Assembly: GCA_045643185.1 (NCBI GenBank)
Contig: JAZUKH010000124.1
Coordinates: 1-26,761, forward strand
Direction of reading: 5' to 3'
Origin: RGIG464 sp045643185
Lineage (GTDB): Bacteria; Myxococcota_A; Bradymonadia; UBA4248
Length of the DNA stretch: 26,761 nucleotides
Positions 1 through 8,016 of this stretch are shown piece by piece. Position 1 is the first letter of the stretch; each line of letters begins with the position of its first letter. A program made the position numbers and the translations under genes. The notes below the pieces were generated by a model. It was not told the origin of the DNA. It searched no databases and saw only the letters and a list, made by a program, of their open reading frames with translations.

Positions 1-1664
1 GTCGCGATGGTGTGGCGACGAGCTGCGGCGCCGATGGCAAGCCGGTCACGACGTCTTGTGATCTGGAGTGCGACGGTTCAGGCTGTATGCAGCCTGAACC
101 ATTCAAGCCGTGTCAAGGCGTCGTGTGCGCGAATGGTGGCACGTGTGAACACGGCGTTTGTCTTACCGAACAGATGAAAACTGACTTCGACGAGGGCTAT
201 TTTATTTCGTATTGTTCTGGTCAACTCGCCGTTGACATGGAAGGCTACGTCGAAGATTGTTCAGACAATGGTGGATGCAGCATGACCAGGCAGGACGGCT
301 GGTTGATCGCCACCTGTCGCGGTGAGCGAGCCGAGGCGTGTGTGCGTGAAGGTCAGGTCGTTAAGGTCTGCGGTAACGATGACGGCATTGTGGGCACGAC
401 GTCTTACGAGTGTCGTCTCGATATCGAAGGTCAGTATTATTTATACCCGGTCAAGACAGATTTCTGTCTGACCGATCGATGCAATGAAGACGAAACAGCC
501 TGTGATGAAAGCCGACGCTGCGATGGCAATGCCGTTCTGACCTTTGATGGCGACAAACTCATTTCTGCGGAATCGTGTAATACGTGCGTCGTCATTGACG
601 GAGAAGCCGCTTGTCGTACACAGTGTGTGTCGACAGATTATCCTTCACAGCAGGTCAAATGTCAGTTTGATGAGGAATTGGAGATCACTGAATGCGCTGT
701 CGATGATAACGGACGCTTTTATTTGGCTACGACGAAGCAACATTGTGATGGTGGATGCAGTGATCTGGTCTGTCACGAGGAAAGTGAGGTCGTTCCCGAA
801 GCTGAACGTTGTCATGAAACGACGTTTGTTCCTCATTGTGACGGGGATATGGTCGTCTTTTGTTCCGGTGGTGTCATTCGCTCATATTCCTGTCGAGATG
901 AATTGTCGCCGTCAATTCCAGGCATGACGACGTCTGAAGATCCCTTGTATTGCGCGCGTGTTCAGGGCAAACTTGGGTGTTTTCAGAAGTGTGAAACTCA
1001 AGGTAAGACCGCAGCTTGTGATGATGGATCCTACGACTATGACGGCGCATCGCTGAGCATTGAATGTCTGGCAAGCGATGATCCTGAAGATCCGTCGTTC
1101 TATGCCTCGGTGGATGTGACTTACTGCGGTGAGGATGGTTGCGATGCGAATACGCTGTTTTGCGTCGATCCGATCATTCCGGAGGCGTATCAAGCTTGTA
1201 ATGGAACATTCAAACCATATTGTGATGGTTCGATTGCGGTGAACTGTGATGTGGACATGCGCCAGGTCATGGCAGAAGCTTGTGATCCCGATGCGCTCTG
1301 TGAGGTCATAGACGGTTATGCACAATGTTTCTCATCTTGTCCGCAAGCTACGCCTGAATACTATACTTGTGATCCGTTATCGAATGGTGAGATTGTCCAC
1401 ACGTGTTTTGAGCGTGCTGGCAAGTGGTATCAAGGCAAATCGAGATATCAGGCATGCCCTGACACGTGTGATCGAACGACAGGCCGTTGCGTGAGACAAT
1501 ATGACGATGAAGGTGATTATTGCGTGCCCAGTGAGATGAAGGGACGTTGTGAAGGGAATGATCTCGTGTCTTGTCAGGGTTATCGCGTGGTGGTCGATCA
1601 TTGCGAAGATTTTGGGCGAGTTTGTGTGAAATTTTCGGATCATGCTTCGTGTGATGAGCCGTAA
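1..1664 (+). CDS. Cys-rich modular protein, probably exported (5' end outside window)
   Basis: The frame is open from the left edge to TAA at 1662-1664. The GTG at 12 is unlikely to be the real start because the frame continues upstream of it, so the N-terminus, including any signal peptide, is not visible. Cysteine makes up about 58 of the roughly 550 visible residues, and Asp/Glu are also abundant. The Cys occur in a repeating pattern of about 110-120 residues. One half-module carries C-DG-x-C and ends DGxAxC(F/R)xxC; the second half carries a YY/WY-containing loop closed by CxxxC. Starts of comparable units are seen near residues 165, 270 and 400, with a last half-unit near 510. Such disulfide-rich arrays suit a surface or secreted protein. 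I do not recognise a named family. Function is unknown; adhesion or scaffold roles would be guesses. Confidence 0.75.
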   Translation, partial: RDGVATSCGADGKPVTTSCDLECDGSGCMQPEPFKPCQGVVCANGGTCEHGVCLTEQMKTDFDEGYFISYCSGQLAVDMEGYVEDCSDNGGCSMTRQDGWLIATCRGERAEACVREGQVVKVCGNDDGIVGTTSYECRLDIEGQYYLYPVKTDFCLTDRCNEDETACDESRRCDGNAVLTFDGDKLISAESCNTCVVIDGEAACRTQCVSTDYPSQQVKCQFDEELEITECAVDDNGRFYLATTKQHCDGGCSDLVCHEESEVVPEAERCHETTFVPHCDGDMVVFCSGGVIRSYSCRDELSPSIPGMTTSEDPLYCARVQGKLGCFQKCETQGKTAACDDGSYDYDGASLSIECLASDDPEDPSFYASVDVTYCGEDGCDANTLFCVDPIIPEAYQACNGTFKPYCDGSIAVNCDVDMRQVMAEACDPDALCEVIDGYAQCFSSCPQATPEYYTCDPLSNGEIVHTCFERAGKWYQGKSRYQACPDTCDRTTGRCVRQYDDEGDYCVPSEMKGRCEGNDLVSCQGYRVVVDHCEDFGRVCVKFSDHASCDEP

Positions 1665-1701
1665 GATAGAATCATTGCTTTCTTGCTCAAAACATGAAAT
1701 A

Positions 1702-1729
1702 GCGATGCGCTTTTGGGGGTGCGTATCGC
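1702..1729. other. Hairpin between Cys-rich gene and TetR gene
   Basis: The arms gcgatgcgc (1702-1710) and gcgtatcgc (1721-1729) pair over nine positions, one of them G-T, around a 10-nt loop. No T-tract follows on either strand, so a classic intrinsic terminator is not supported. It sits 26 bp before the TetR start and could be an operator or a weak transcript-end structure. Confidence 0.4.
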
Positions 1730-1754
1730 GGAAGTTCGTTACGTAGGGTAGATT

Positions 1755-2339
1755 ATGGACAGATTAGACAGACGCCAGCAAAAAACACGAAAAGCCATTT
1801 TTGATGCCTTTATTGAATTGATCGGTTTGAAATCGTACGAGCTGATCACGATCCAGAACATTATTGATCGCGCCAATATTGGTCGCAGCACGTATTATGC
1901 GCATTTTTCGACGAAAGAAGCGTTGGTTAAGGCTATGTGTGATGAGATGTTCAGCCGGGTCATTCAGTCTGTGCGCGAGTGCAAGCACTCTCACCACAAT
2001 TGTGATGAACTTCAATGTGGTCATGAACATCATAATCGTTCACCCTTTCGCCATATTCTCACGCATTTGGAAGAAGATGATTTTCATATTTTGACACTTT
2101 TGACGAGCGATAGCCGCGAAATGATCTTGCGATACTTCAAAGATAATATGAACGAATTCGTTCGTTCGGAAGTGTTGACGCGTTGCACGATTCCCAGAGG
2201 CTTACCGGAAGAATTTGTTGTGGCACACATATCGGGCAGTTTTGTTGAAATGCTCTATTGGTGGCTCAACCATGATCGGCAATATTCGCTGGATGAGTTG
2301 GATCAGTATTATTGCTCGTTGTTGAACCTGACATTTTAA
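1755..2339 (+). CDS. TetR/AcrR-family transcriptional regulator with His/Cys-rich insert
   Basis: This 194-aa protein has the standard TetR layout. The N-terminal DNA-binding part (about residues 8-58) contains the helix-turn-helix around ITIQNIIDRANIGRSTYYAHF, with the usual YxxF ending and KEAL helix. The C-terminal part contains DSREMILRYFKDNMNEF, resembling the ligand/dimer domain of a TetR subgroup common in Firmicutes. The unusual feature is residues 76-100, which hold C76, H78, H80, H81, C83, C88, H90, H92, H93 and H100. That is a dense cluster able to bind a transition metal. A zinc-import operon lies downstream on the same strand across a repeat and an AT-rich region, so zinc-responsive control of it is a reasonable inference, not shown. 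The start is ATG 1755 with agggt about 6 nt upstream. There is no Zur-like gene in the window. Confidence 0.88.
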   Translation: MDRLDRRQQKTRKAIFDAFIELIGLKSYELITIQNIIDRANIGRSTYYAHFSTKEALVKAMCDEMFSRVIQSVRECKHSHHNCDELQCGHEHHNRSPFRHILTHLEEDDFHILTLLTSDSREMILRYFKDNMNEFVRSEVLTRCTIPRGLPEEFVVAHISGSFVEMLYWWLNHDRQYSLDELDQYYCSLLNLTF

Positions 2340-2399
2340 TTGAGCTTATTTTAGCAGTTTTTGGTTACAACTCAGCCAAGGAACATATCTTTCAGTTTG

Positions 2400-2728
2400 T
2401 TCGTTGATTCTTGAATATTTTGTTTTTGAGCAGGCCTAGGCCTGCGGCGCGCAGGGGGCCGGAGAGACGCGCGGACAGCACGTCTCTACCGTCCCCCGGC
2501 GCTTTTTTTCGGCCGTGTGGAACTCGCTTCGCTCAAACAAGCCACACGGCCGTACCAACTTCAGGAACAGTTAAGATATATCAACGCAAACTTCGTTTGG
2601 AGTCGGCGGACGCGACGACGTACCACGTTACGTCGCTACCCTTTGGCTTCGGACAAATCGCGTCCGCTCGCCCAGATCTCAGCCTGCTTGCCTTCGGCTT
2701 CGCTACGGCTGAGATTTTGAATTTCTGA
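2400..2728. repeat. Dispersed multi-hairpin repeat, copy 1 (~320 bp)
   Basis: This copy is clearly homologous, in the same orientation, to 10760-11087. It contains a chain of inverted repeats. A 16-bp palindrome lies at 2430-2445. A GC-rich hairpin at about 2451-2500 has agagacg/cgtctct inside a ggggg/ccccc stem and is followed by seven T. The arms ggccgtgtgg (2511-2520) and ccacacggcc (2542-2551) form another hairpin. gacgta/tacgtc pair around 2617-2633, cggac/gtccg at 2650-2666, and atctcagcc (2676-2684) with ggctgagat (2707-2715). Open frames across it differ between copies and look non-protein-like. No transposase or flanking target duplication was recognised. It could be a non-autonomous mobile element or a family of structured intergenic RNAs. 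Confidence 0.85.
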
Positions 2729-3066
2729 CCAGACAATCAACGAATAGGCTGAATGTAACAAATATTTACATTAACTATGGTCAAAATAATAAGAAATCGA
2801 ACAAAAATTGTTAGTTTGTTCAATATAAAATAGTATCGTGGTAAATGTTATATATAAAATAATGTTATGCATTATGTTTGTTATCTAACGAATTCTTATA
2901 TTTTATCAGAATGTGGTTAGAAATAGATGTTTGTTCAATAAAGAATGAATATTTAAAGCCGTCTCTTGTGAAAATAGAATTTCTCCCATAGAAAGAAGTC
3001 GTCGTCATTAAACGCTAAACGCGTTTTTATGAGGTTTTCTACAATTTATAGAATAGGGGATTATGG
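2729..3066 (+). promoter_or_regulatory. AT-rich control region upstream of the zinc-import operon
   Basis: This stretch is much more AT-rich than its surroundings and holds no credible gene. Seen directly: a perfect inverted repeat with arms aatgtaa (2752-2758) and ttacatt (2766-2772); a second with ataatg (2859-2864) and cattat (2870-2875); and two copies of atgttat (2845-2851 and 2862-2868). The motif aaatgttata (2843-2852) resembles half of the gammaproteobacterial Zur box. A candidate sigma-70 promoter is ttgtta (2808-2813), a 17-bp spacer, and tagtat (2831-2836). The phrase tttgttcaata occurs twice (2815-2825 and 2930-2940). Assignment to a given regulator is inference. Confidence 0.45.
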
Positions 3067-4467
3067 GTGAAAATTCATCAGCGACTATTATTAAGTTTAT
3101 TTTGTTATTTTTGGTCATCGTTGTCTTTTGCTGAAGAACCGTTGAGCTTATCACCTGACGAAGAAGCAGCGCTGGTTGCCGCTTTGCCTGGTGATGCCGA
3201 ATCTGGTGAATCGGTAGCTCTTGAAGCCGAGTCGAGCTTAACACCTGACGAAGAAGCAGCGCTGGTTGACGCTTTGTCTGCCGATGCCGAATCTGGTGAA
3301 TCGGTAGCTCTTGAAGCCGAGTCGAGCTTAACGCCTGACGAAGAAGCAGCGCTGGTCGCCGCTTTGGCTGCCGATGCCGAGTTGGAAGCGTCAACTGCGC
3401 GTGAAGCCGAGCCAAGATCAAATCATGCCTTTGTTGCGGCGATTCAGTCATTCAATCCTGACATGGCACTTATTGCTGATTTTGCGTTGTCGTGGTTTTC
3501 GAAAAAAGAAAATTACCAGTCGGGTGCGCATGATCCAACACAAACTGGGTTTCAGCTTCAACAACTTGAAATGTCGCTTTCGGCCTCGGTGGATCATTAT
3601 TTTCGTTTTGATTCCAATCTCGTGTATTCGAGTGGCGGTGTGGAGATCGAAGAAGCGTATGTGACGACCCTTGAATTGCCGTGCAGTCTACAGCTTCGTG
3701 CCGGACAGTTTTTGTCACGTTTTGGACGTATCAATGCGACGCATCCGCATTCGTGGGACTTCGTTGATCAGCCATTTATTCTTGGTAAGTTCTTTGGTTC
3801 TGAAGGCAATCGTGGACTTGGCGTCGAACTTTCGTGGTTAACGCCGCTACCGTGGTATTTAGAGATCTCGTTGGCAGCGCAGAATGCGACGTCGAATGCG
3901 TCGAATCGAAGTTATCTGGGGGCGACTGGTGAAACGCGCGGGGCGCAGGATTTCCTTTACACCGCAACGATAAAGCAGTTCTTTTCGCCTTCTGAACGTT
4001 TCGGCATTTATTGGGGATTGAGCGGTCAATTTGGTCCCAATGCGACGGGGCGCGACAATCGTACCGAGATCTATGGAACCGATCTGCACTTGAAATACAC
4101 GTCTGAGAAATATCCCGACATGTTCGTGGTTCTTCAGCTCGAAGCGATGGTTCGTCATCGTCAGGTACCACGCGATAGCCTTTGGGATGGCGGCGGATAC
4201 GCCCAATTGGTCTGGAACATTCATAAGAATTGGGCGACCGGTGTGCGCGGCGAATATGGAAGTGGTCTTAAATCGGATGTACTTGATCCGTTTTGGAGCG
4301 ACGAGCGTTGGCGAGCGACGTATCAGGTGACTTGGATGCCAACACATTTCAGTCGTTTGCGTGGACAGGCTTCGATCGACATTCCGAAATGGGAAAAAGA
4401 CCCTGTCTATGCGCTTATGCTTTCGTTCGAGATCCTTGCGGGAACGCACCCGGCACATAATTATTAA
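3067..4467 (+). CDS. Outer-membrane beta-barrel protein linked to zinc import
   Basis: This 466-aa protein starts at GTG 3067, preceded by agggga about 6 nt upstream; an ATG at 3063 is in another frame. Residues 1-22 form a signal peptide ending SFA before EEP. Residues about 26-115 hold three 30-residue acidic repeats built on (L)TPDEEAALVxAL, encoded by 90-bp tandem DNA repeats. The rest looks like a porin-type barrel: FNPDMALIADFAL, then VEIEEAYVTTLELP, LRAGQFLSRFGRIN and HSWDFVDQP. Many alternating aromatic strands follow, with a terminal strand near the C-terminus. From memory of the family, this pattern matches outer-membrane proteins often annotated as zinc-regulated receptors and found next to zinc ABC transporters. 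No TonB plug domain is evident, so porin-like uptake is the safer call. The acidic repeats could gather cations in the periplasm. Confidence 0.75.
   Translation: MKIHQRLLLSLFCYFWSSLSFAEEPLSLSPDEEAALVAALPGDAESGESVALEAESSLTPDEEAALVDALSADAESGESVALEAESSLTPDEEAALVAALAADAELEASTAREAEPRSNHAFVAAIQSFNPDMALIADFALSWFSKKENYQSGAHDPTQTGFQLQQLEMSLSASVDHYFRFDSNLVYSSGGVEIEEAYVTTLELPCSLQLRAGQFLSRFGRINATHPHSWDFVDQPFILGKFFGSEGNRGLGVELSWLTPLPWYLEISLAAQNATSNASNRSYLGATGETRGAQDFLYTATIKQFFSPSERFGIYWGLSGQFGPNATGRDNRTEIYGTDLHLKYTSEKYPDMFVVLQLEAMVRHRQVPRDSLWDGGGYAQLVWNIHKNWATGVRGEYGSGLKSDVLDPFWSDERWRATYQVTWMPTHFSRLRGQASIDIPKWEKDPVYALMLSFEILAGTHPAHNY
3144..3413 (+). repeat. Three in-frame 90-bp tandem repeats
   Basis: Units beginning at about 3144, 3234 and 3324 each carry gagctta, then cctgacgaagaagcagcgct. 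The first two units are nearly identical, and the third diverges after its first half. They encode the 30-residue acidic repeats just after the signal peptide of the barrel protein. The near identity points to recent duplication. Confidence 0.9.
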
Positions 4468-4483
4468 TTATAAATTATGTTTT

Positions 4484-4556
4484 TGGCCCTGCCAGGCGAA
4501 GGGGTAGCGGCGTATTGGCATAGCCAATAGCCGCGTAGGGGAAGGCTTTCCCCTCT
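4484..4556. repeat. Bulged-G hairpin element, copy A
   Basis: The core at 4507-4534 folds as gcggc, a bulged G, TATTGGC, loop ATA, GCCAATA and gccgc. It is preceded by ccctgccaggcgaagggg (4487-4504) and followed by a second hairpin, ggggaa/ttcccc (about 4539-4552). The flanks are almost identical to 26246-26325, while the inner stem differs but is still self-complementary. It sits between the barrel gene and the lipoprotein gene of the zinc operon. Confidence 0.85.
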
Positions 4557-4605
4557 AAAATAATAAATGCATAACACGAGTGAATTCTTCTTTAAGGAAC
4601 ATATT

Positions 4606-5439
4606 ATGAAAAACTATACATTTTGGTCGTGGATCGTGTCATTGAGTCTTGGTGCCTCGCTTGTCGGATGTGGTGAGGGACGCCCTTGGGCTGTTGCGCA
4701 GCTCGAGGTGGAGAGTTCGCTCAAAGCTGGTTCCGTCAAGTTGGATGCCGATCAGACGTTTTGTCTTTCTGAGACGGATTGTTATCAAGTCAGATCTGTG
4801 GCGATGACGCTCTGTACTGCGCAGTTTTTGAAGGGACAGACTGGGACGACGACGGTGGCGGAGAACCATGGGGCGTTTGATCCGAGCGATCCGCCGGCAC
4901 CTTATACGAATTGCCATGCAGGCCATTGCCATATTATCGGTGGTGATGACGTGATAAGCTATGAGGCGATCGAGGCAGAATTGTTTGGTCAGGATGCCTC
5001 GACGAAGGGCACTCAGGTCGTTTCGACGCGCTCGCCGGAAATTAGGGTCGAGTTGATGCCTGTGAACCACTTGACGGTGGAGTCCATTGATATGGGCGAT
5101 CTCGAGCTGGGTGAAATCACGCGTCTGTCACTGATTTTGGAGGATTTTTACGTCGAATTAGTTCAGTTGAGCACGGGCGAAACGCTTGTCTGGGGCGGTG
5201 AGGATCACGAGCACGGTGACGAAGGGGCTGAATCGCATGAACACGATCATGGTGACGAAGGGGCTTTTGAGGTCGTGGCGCCGCTGATGCTCGACATTAC
5301 GATGGACAGTGATTACGAACAAACGGTCGTGGCACAGTTGATCGTGAAGACCGATTTTTTGGCGGCGCTGGTTCATGAACCTGATCAGTCCGTGGCAGAA
5401 CTGATCCAAGCATGGACGACCTTGGAGGTGGCGCCATGA
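4606..5439 (+). CDS. His-rich lipoprotein of the zinc-import operon
   Basis: The chosen start is ATG 4606, with aaggaac 5' of it; the in-frame ATG 4567 would spoil the signal sequence. The 277-aa product has a clear type II signal peptide with lipobox LVGC (Cys22), so it should be lipid-anchored in the periplasm or outer membrane. Two potential metal-binding clusters are visible: NCHAGHCH at about residues 102-109 and a segment rich in His, Asp and Glu at about 199-218 (DHEHGDEG, SHEHDHGD). The rest looks like beta-rich domains with no recognised family. The stop TGA (5437-5439) overlaps the ATG of the following ABC ATPase gene. Its position between the outer-membrane barrel and the zinc ABC genes suggests a periplasmic zinc carrier or buffer. 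That role is inferred from context and composition. Confidence 0.82.
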   Translation: MKNYTFWSWIVSLSLGASLVGCGEGRPWAVAQLEVESSLKAGSVKLDADQTFCLSETDCYQVRSVAMTLCTAQFLKGQTGTTTVAENHGAFDPSDPPAPYTNCHAGHCHIIGGDDVISYEAIEAELFGQDASTKGTQVVSTRSPEIRVELMPVNHLTVESIDMGDLELGEITRLSLILEDFYVELVQLSTGETLVWGGEDHEHGDEGAESHEHDHGDEGAFEVVAPLMLDITMDSDYEQTVVAQLIVKTDFLAALVHEPDQSVAELIQAWTTLEVAP

Positions 5440-6155
5440 CCTGTGTGCTGCATTGTGCTGGTCTTGCCTTTGGGCGTCATCAGGCTTTGACGCCGCCGTT
5501 GGATTGGGACGTGAATTCGGGCGAATTTTGGGCTGTTGTGGGGCCCAATGGCTGCGGTAAGTCGACGTTGATCAATACAATTCTTGGATTGTTGCCGAAA
5601 CAGGGGGGCGTGACGACGCGCACGCGCGCATGTGCCCACGTGGCGCAAGTTCCCGACGAAGTCAATACGGCGCCGGCGCGCGTTTATGACGTGGTGGCTG
5701 TTGGCTTGGAACGTGGGAAAACGTGGCTGATTCCGTTTTTCAGACGTCGGCATCGAGAGAAAATCGACGCGGTGTTAGAGGCATTCGAACTTGGCGCGCT
5801 CAAACATCGCGCATTTGTGACGCTGTCACCGGGTGAGCGTCAACGCGTGTTGTTGGCGCAGGCGCTCGTGGGTGAGCCGGAATTGATCGTTTTGGACGAA
5901 GCTGCGTCAGCCATGGATCCCGGACATGCCGAAACGACTTTTTTGCAACTCGCCCGGCTCGCTCGACAGAAAGGCATTGCTGTCATTGCCATCACGCATC
6001 AGCTTGACGTGCAGAAGTGTGCTGTGACGCACATTCTGCGCTTTGTGGAACACGGATTTGAGTTTGAGATGACCAGTTCTGGTTTGATGCGTGACCAGAC
6101 ATCGGCAACCAAGACGACTGCGGCTGACGTTGCTTCTGAAGGGGGAACTGCGTAA
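5436..6155 (+). CDS. znuC: Zinc (Mn/Zn-type) ABC transporter ATP-binding protein
   Basis: The start is ATG 5436, overlapping the previous stop as ATGA and preceded by ggaggtgg; an in-frame ATG at 5412 lies inside the upstream gene. The 239-aa protein has all ABC ATPase motifs: Walker A GPNGCGKST (36-44), Q-loop Q71, signature LSPGERQ (130-136), Walker B LIVLDEA (150-156), D-loop SAMD and switch His188 in ITHQ. It would power the neighbouring permease at the inner membrane. Cluster composition (ABC-3 permease plus TroA-like binding protein) places it in the zinc/manganese uptake family; zinc is favoured by the His-rich partner and the barrel. The C-terminal tail is short and Thr/Ala-rich. The stop TAA shares its last base with the next start (TAATG). 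Confidence 0.93.
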   Translation: MTCVLHCAGLAFGRHQALTPPLDWDVNSGEFWAVVGPNGCGKSTLINTILGLLPKQGGVTTRTRACAHVAQVPDEVNTAPARVYDVVAVGLERGKTWLIPFFRRRHREKIDAVLEAFELGALKHRAFVTLSPGERQRVLLAQALVGEPELIVLDEAASAMDPGHAETTFLQLARLARQKGIAVIAITHQLDVQKCAVTHILRFVEHGFEFEMTSSGLMRDQTSATKTTAADVASEGGTA

Positions 6156-7042
6156 TGGAACGAATCTCACTCTTTTTTGAGAGCTGGCCATTTTTTCAGG
6201 ATGCCGCGTTGAGCAGCACCGTGGCCGGAGCCTTGTTGGGGGCGCTTGGCATCTATATTTTGCTCGGCCGTTTTGTGTTTTTGAGTGCAGCCATGTCGCA
6301 GGTGTCGAGTGCCGGCGTGGTCGTGGCATATTGGTTGGGTGGGTTGTTTTGCGCGTCCGTGCAAACGGCAAACGCTGTGGATGGGGCCAACGTTTGTTGG
6401 TGGGCGTCGCCGACCGTGTTCAGTCTGGTGTTTGCCGTGATCGTGCTTGCTTTGGCCATGGGTTGGATTCGTCGCAGCCGTGTGCCGGAGGCTGTGTTGG
6501 CAGCGTTGTATCTCGGTGGTGCCTCGCTGACGGTGTTGCTCGGCACTCAGATCGTTCATGAGATCCAGGACGTGCAATCTTTGCTCATTGGCAATGCGGT
6601 GCTCGTCGAACATCAGGACTTCGTGGGTGTGTGCATCATGGCGACGTTGATGCTTGCATTCTTTATTTATGCGCATCGTGGGCTTGAAGCGACGTCGTTT
6701 TGGCCCAAAACTGCGTTGGTCGCTGGTTTGCCTGTGCGAACGTTACAGATCGTTAAAATGATCTTGTTGACGGTGGCGATCGCGTACACCACGCGTGTGA
6801 TGGGGGCTTTGCCCGTGTTTGCGTTGACGTGTTTGCCGGCCATGGCTGCGCGTCGCGTGTCGCCGAACCTTCGCATCATGTTTTTTGTTGCGCTCGGTAT
6901 TGGCGCGGCATCCGGTTTTGTTGGGTATGTCGTGTCCTTTGTGGCGGATCTGCCCGTTGGACCAACGCAAACGGCAGTCGCGCTCGCATTCGTCGCGTTC
7001 ATTTCGCTTATCCATAACTTTGTTTTTGATAAAAAACGGTGA
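6155..7042 (+). CDS. znuB: Zinc (Mn/Zn-type) ABC transporter permease, ABC-3 family
   Basis: This 295-aa protein is made of about eight or nine hydrophobic helices, as usual for the ABC-3 permease family. The segment LLGRFVFLSAAMSQVSSAGV near residues 35-54 corresponds to the conserved early cytoplasmic-loop region, and ALPVFALTCLPAMAAR near 218-233 matches the late conserved core. It forms the inner-membrane channel with the ATPase encoded immediately upstream. The start ATG 6155 overlaps the preceding stop by one base, with aggggg about 9 nt upstream. The stop TGA (7040-7042) overlaps the next gene's ATG. The tight overlaps imply translational coupling of the three ABC genes. Confidence 0.93.
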   Translation: MERISLFFESWPFFQDAALSSTVAGALLGALGIYILLGRFVFLSAAMSQVSSAGVVVAYWLGGLFCASVQTANAVDGANVCWWASPTVFSLVFAVIVLALAMGWIRRSRVPEAVLAALYLGGASLTVLLGTQIVHEIQDVQSLLIGNAVLVEHQDFVGVCIMATLMLAFFIYAHRGLEATSFWPKTALVAGLPVRTLQIVKMILLTVAIAYTTRVMGALPVFALTCLPAMAARRVSPNLRIMFFVALGIGAASGFVGYVVSFVADLPVGPTQTAVALAFVAFISLIHNFVFDKKR

Positions 7043-7938
7043 TGAAGATGAAAAAGTTATTATTGTTTGTCATTTTGACGTTATCGCTACTCATGCCGTC
7101 ACTGGCCTTGGCTAAGGTCAAAGTCGTCGCGACGCTTCCCACACTCGCTGCGGTTGCACGCGAAATGGGAGGCGACGAAGTTACAGTGGACGTGCTTGCG
7201 ACGACATCTCAGGATCCGCACTTTGTGGACGCGCGTCCGGACTATATTTTGAAAGCCAACAAGGCTGATCTGTTGATCTATAACGGCATGGAACTCGAGA
7301 TCGGTTGGTTGCCGCCGATTCAGAAATCGGCACGCAATGCCAGGATCATGGATGGCGCGATCGGGGCATTGGACGCCTCGACCGCCATTCGTGCACTTGA
7401 CGTCGCCAGAACAAAGGTGGAACGCAGTCAGGGGGACATACACGCCCAGGGCAATCCACATTATCTTTATAGTCTTGAAGAAGTCATTCTGGTGTCCAAA
7501 GCGGTGTCTGAGAAGCTGGCTCAACTGGATCCGGAACATGCAGCACTGTTTAGGGCGCGTTACGCGAATTTTGAAGCGCGTGCGCAAAAGAAAGCCGCAG
7601 AGGCTAAAGCCAGATTCGCCGCGTTACCGGCGCCCAAAAAGTCTGTCGTGGCGTATCACGATTCCATGCCGTATTTGCTTCAGTGGCTTGGTTTGACGCA
7701 ACTTGCGACGATTGAGCCCAAGCCAGGCATTGCCCCCAGTCCCTCGCATGTCGCGCAGCTCGTCTCGCAAATGAAGGCCAGTCAACCGGCTTACATCGTT
7801 CAGGAAGTTTGGCAGCCGCGTTCGACGAGTGAACAGATCGCCAAACTGACCGGCGCGAAGCTTGTGATTTTGCCGGTGTTTCCGAATAACAACGAAGACC
7901 TGCTCGCATTTTACGACCGTATGCTGGCTAGTTTCTGA
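7042..7938 (+). CDS. znuA: Periplasmic zinc-binding protein of the ABC transporter (TroA/ZnuA-like)
   Basis: The product has 298 aa with a Sec signal peptide ending near LALA (residues 21-24). It has the cluster A-I metal-binding protein fold. Likely ligands are H60 in QDPHF, H140 in GNPHY and H206 in AYHDSMPY, at the positions of the three zinc-binding His of ZnuA. E255 in VQEVWQPRS may lie near the site. The long His-rich loop of many ZnuA proteins is missing; the operon's separate His-rich lipoprotein may take that role (inference). Starts at 7042 and 7048 are both possible; 7042 overlaps the permease stop as ATGA. It should capture Zn2+ in the periplasm and hand it to the permease. It is the last gene of the operon, ahead of the hairpin cluster at 7988. 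Confidence 0.92.
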   Translation: MKMKKLLLFVILTLSLLMPSLALAKVKVVATLPTLAAVAREMGGDEVTVDVLATTSQDPHFVDARPDYILKANKADLLIYNGMELEIGWLPPIQKSARNARIMDGAIGALDASTAIRALDVARTKVERSQGDIHAQGNPHYLYSLEEVILVSKAVSEKLAQLDPEHAALFRARYANFEARAQKKAAEAKARFAALPAPKKSVVAYHDSMPYLLQWLGLTQLATIEPKPGIAPSPSHVAQLVSQMKASQPAYIVQEVWQPRSTSEQIAKLTGAKLVILPVFPNNNEDLLAFYDRMLASF

Positions 7939-7978
7939 TTGGGCATTCAAGGCTCAGTCGAAGCCTGGTTGAGTGGTC

Positions 7979-8016
7979 AAAAAAAAAACGCCGCGTATCG
8001 TTTACGATAGCGGCGT
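7979..8016 (-). terminator. Intrinsic terminator of gyrB, made from a bulged-G hairpin
   Basis: The outer arms acgccgc (7988-7994) and gcggcgt (8010-8016) flank a bulged G (7995), an inner stem TATCG/CGATA and loop TTTA. A run of ten A lies at 7979-7988, which reads as U10 after the hairpin on the minus strand. That is a good terminator for gyrB. On the plus strand only two T follow, so it would be weaker for the zinc operon. Confidence 0.8.

Noticed and set aside
2411..2728. Small open frames across the ~320-bp repeat
   Set aside because: The frames are not maintained between the two copies, and the sequence is dominated by inverted repeats.
3008..3451. A repetitive minus-strand frame opposite the 90-bp tandem repeats
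   Set aside because: It is repetitive only because the plus-strand gene is. It lacks a ribosome-binding site.
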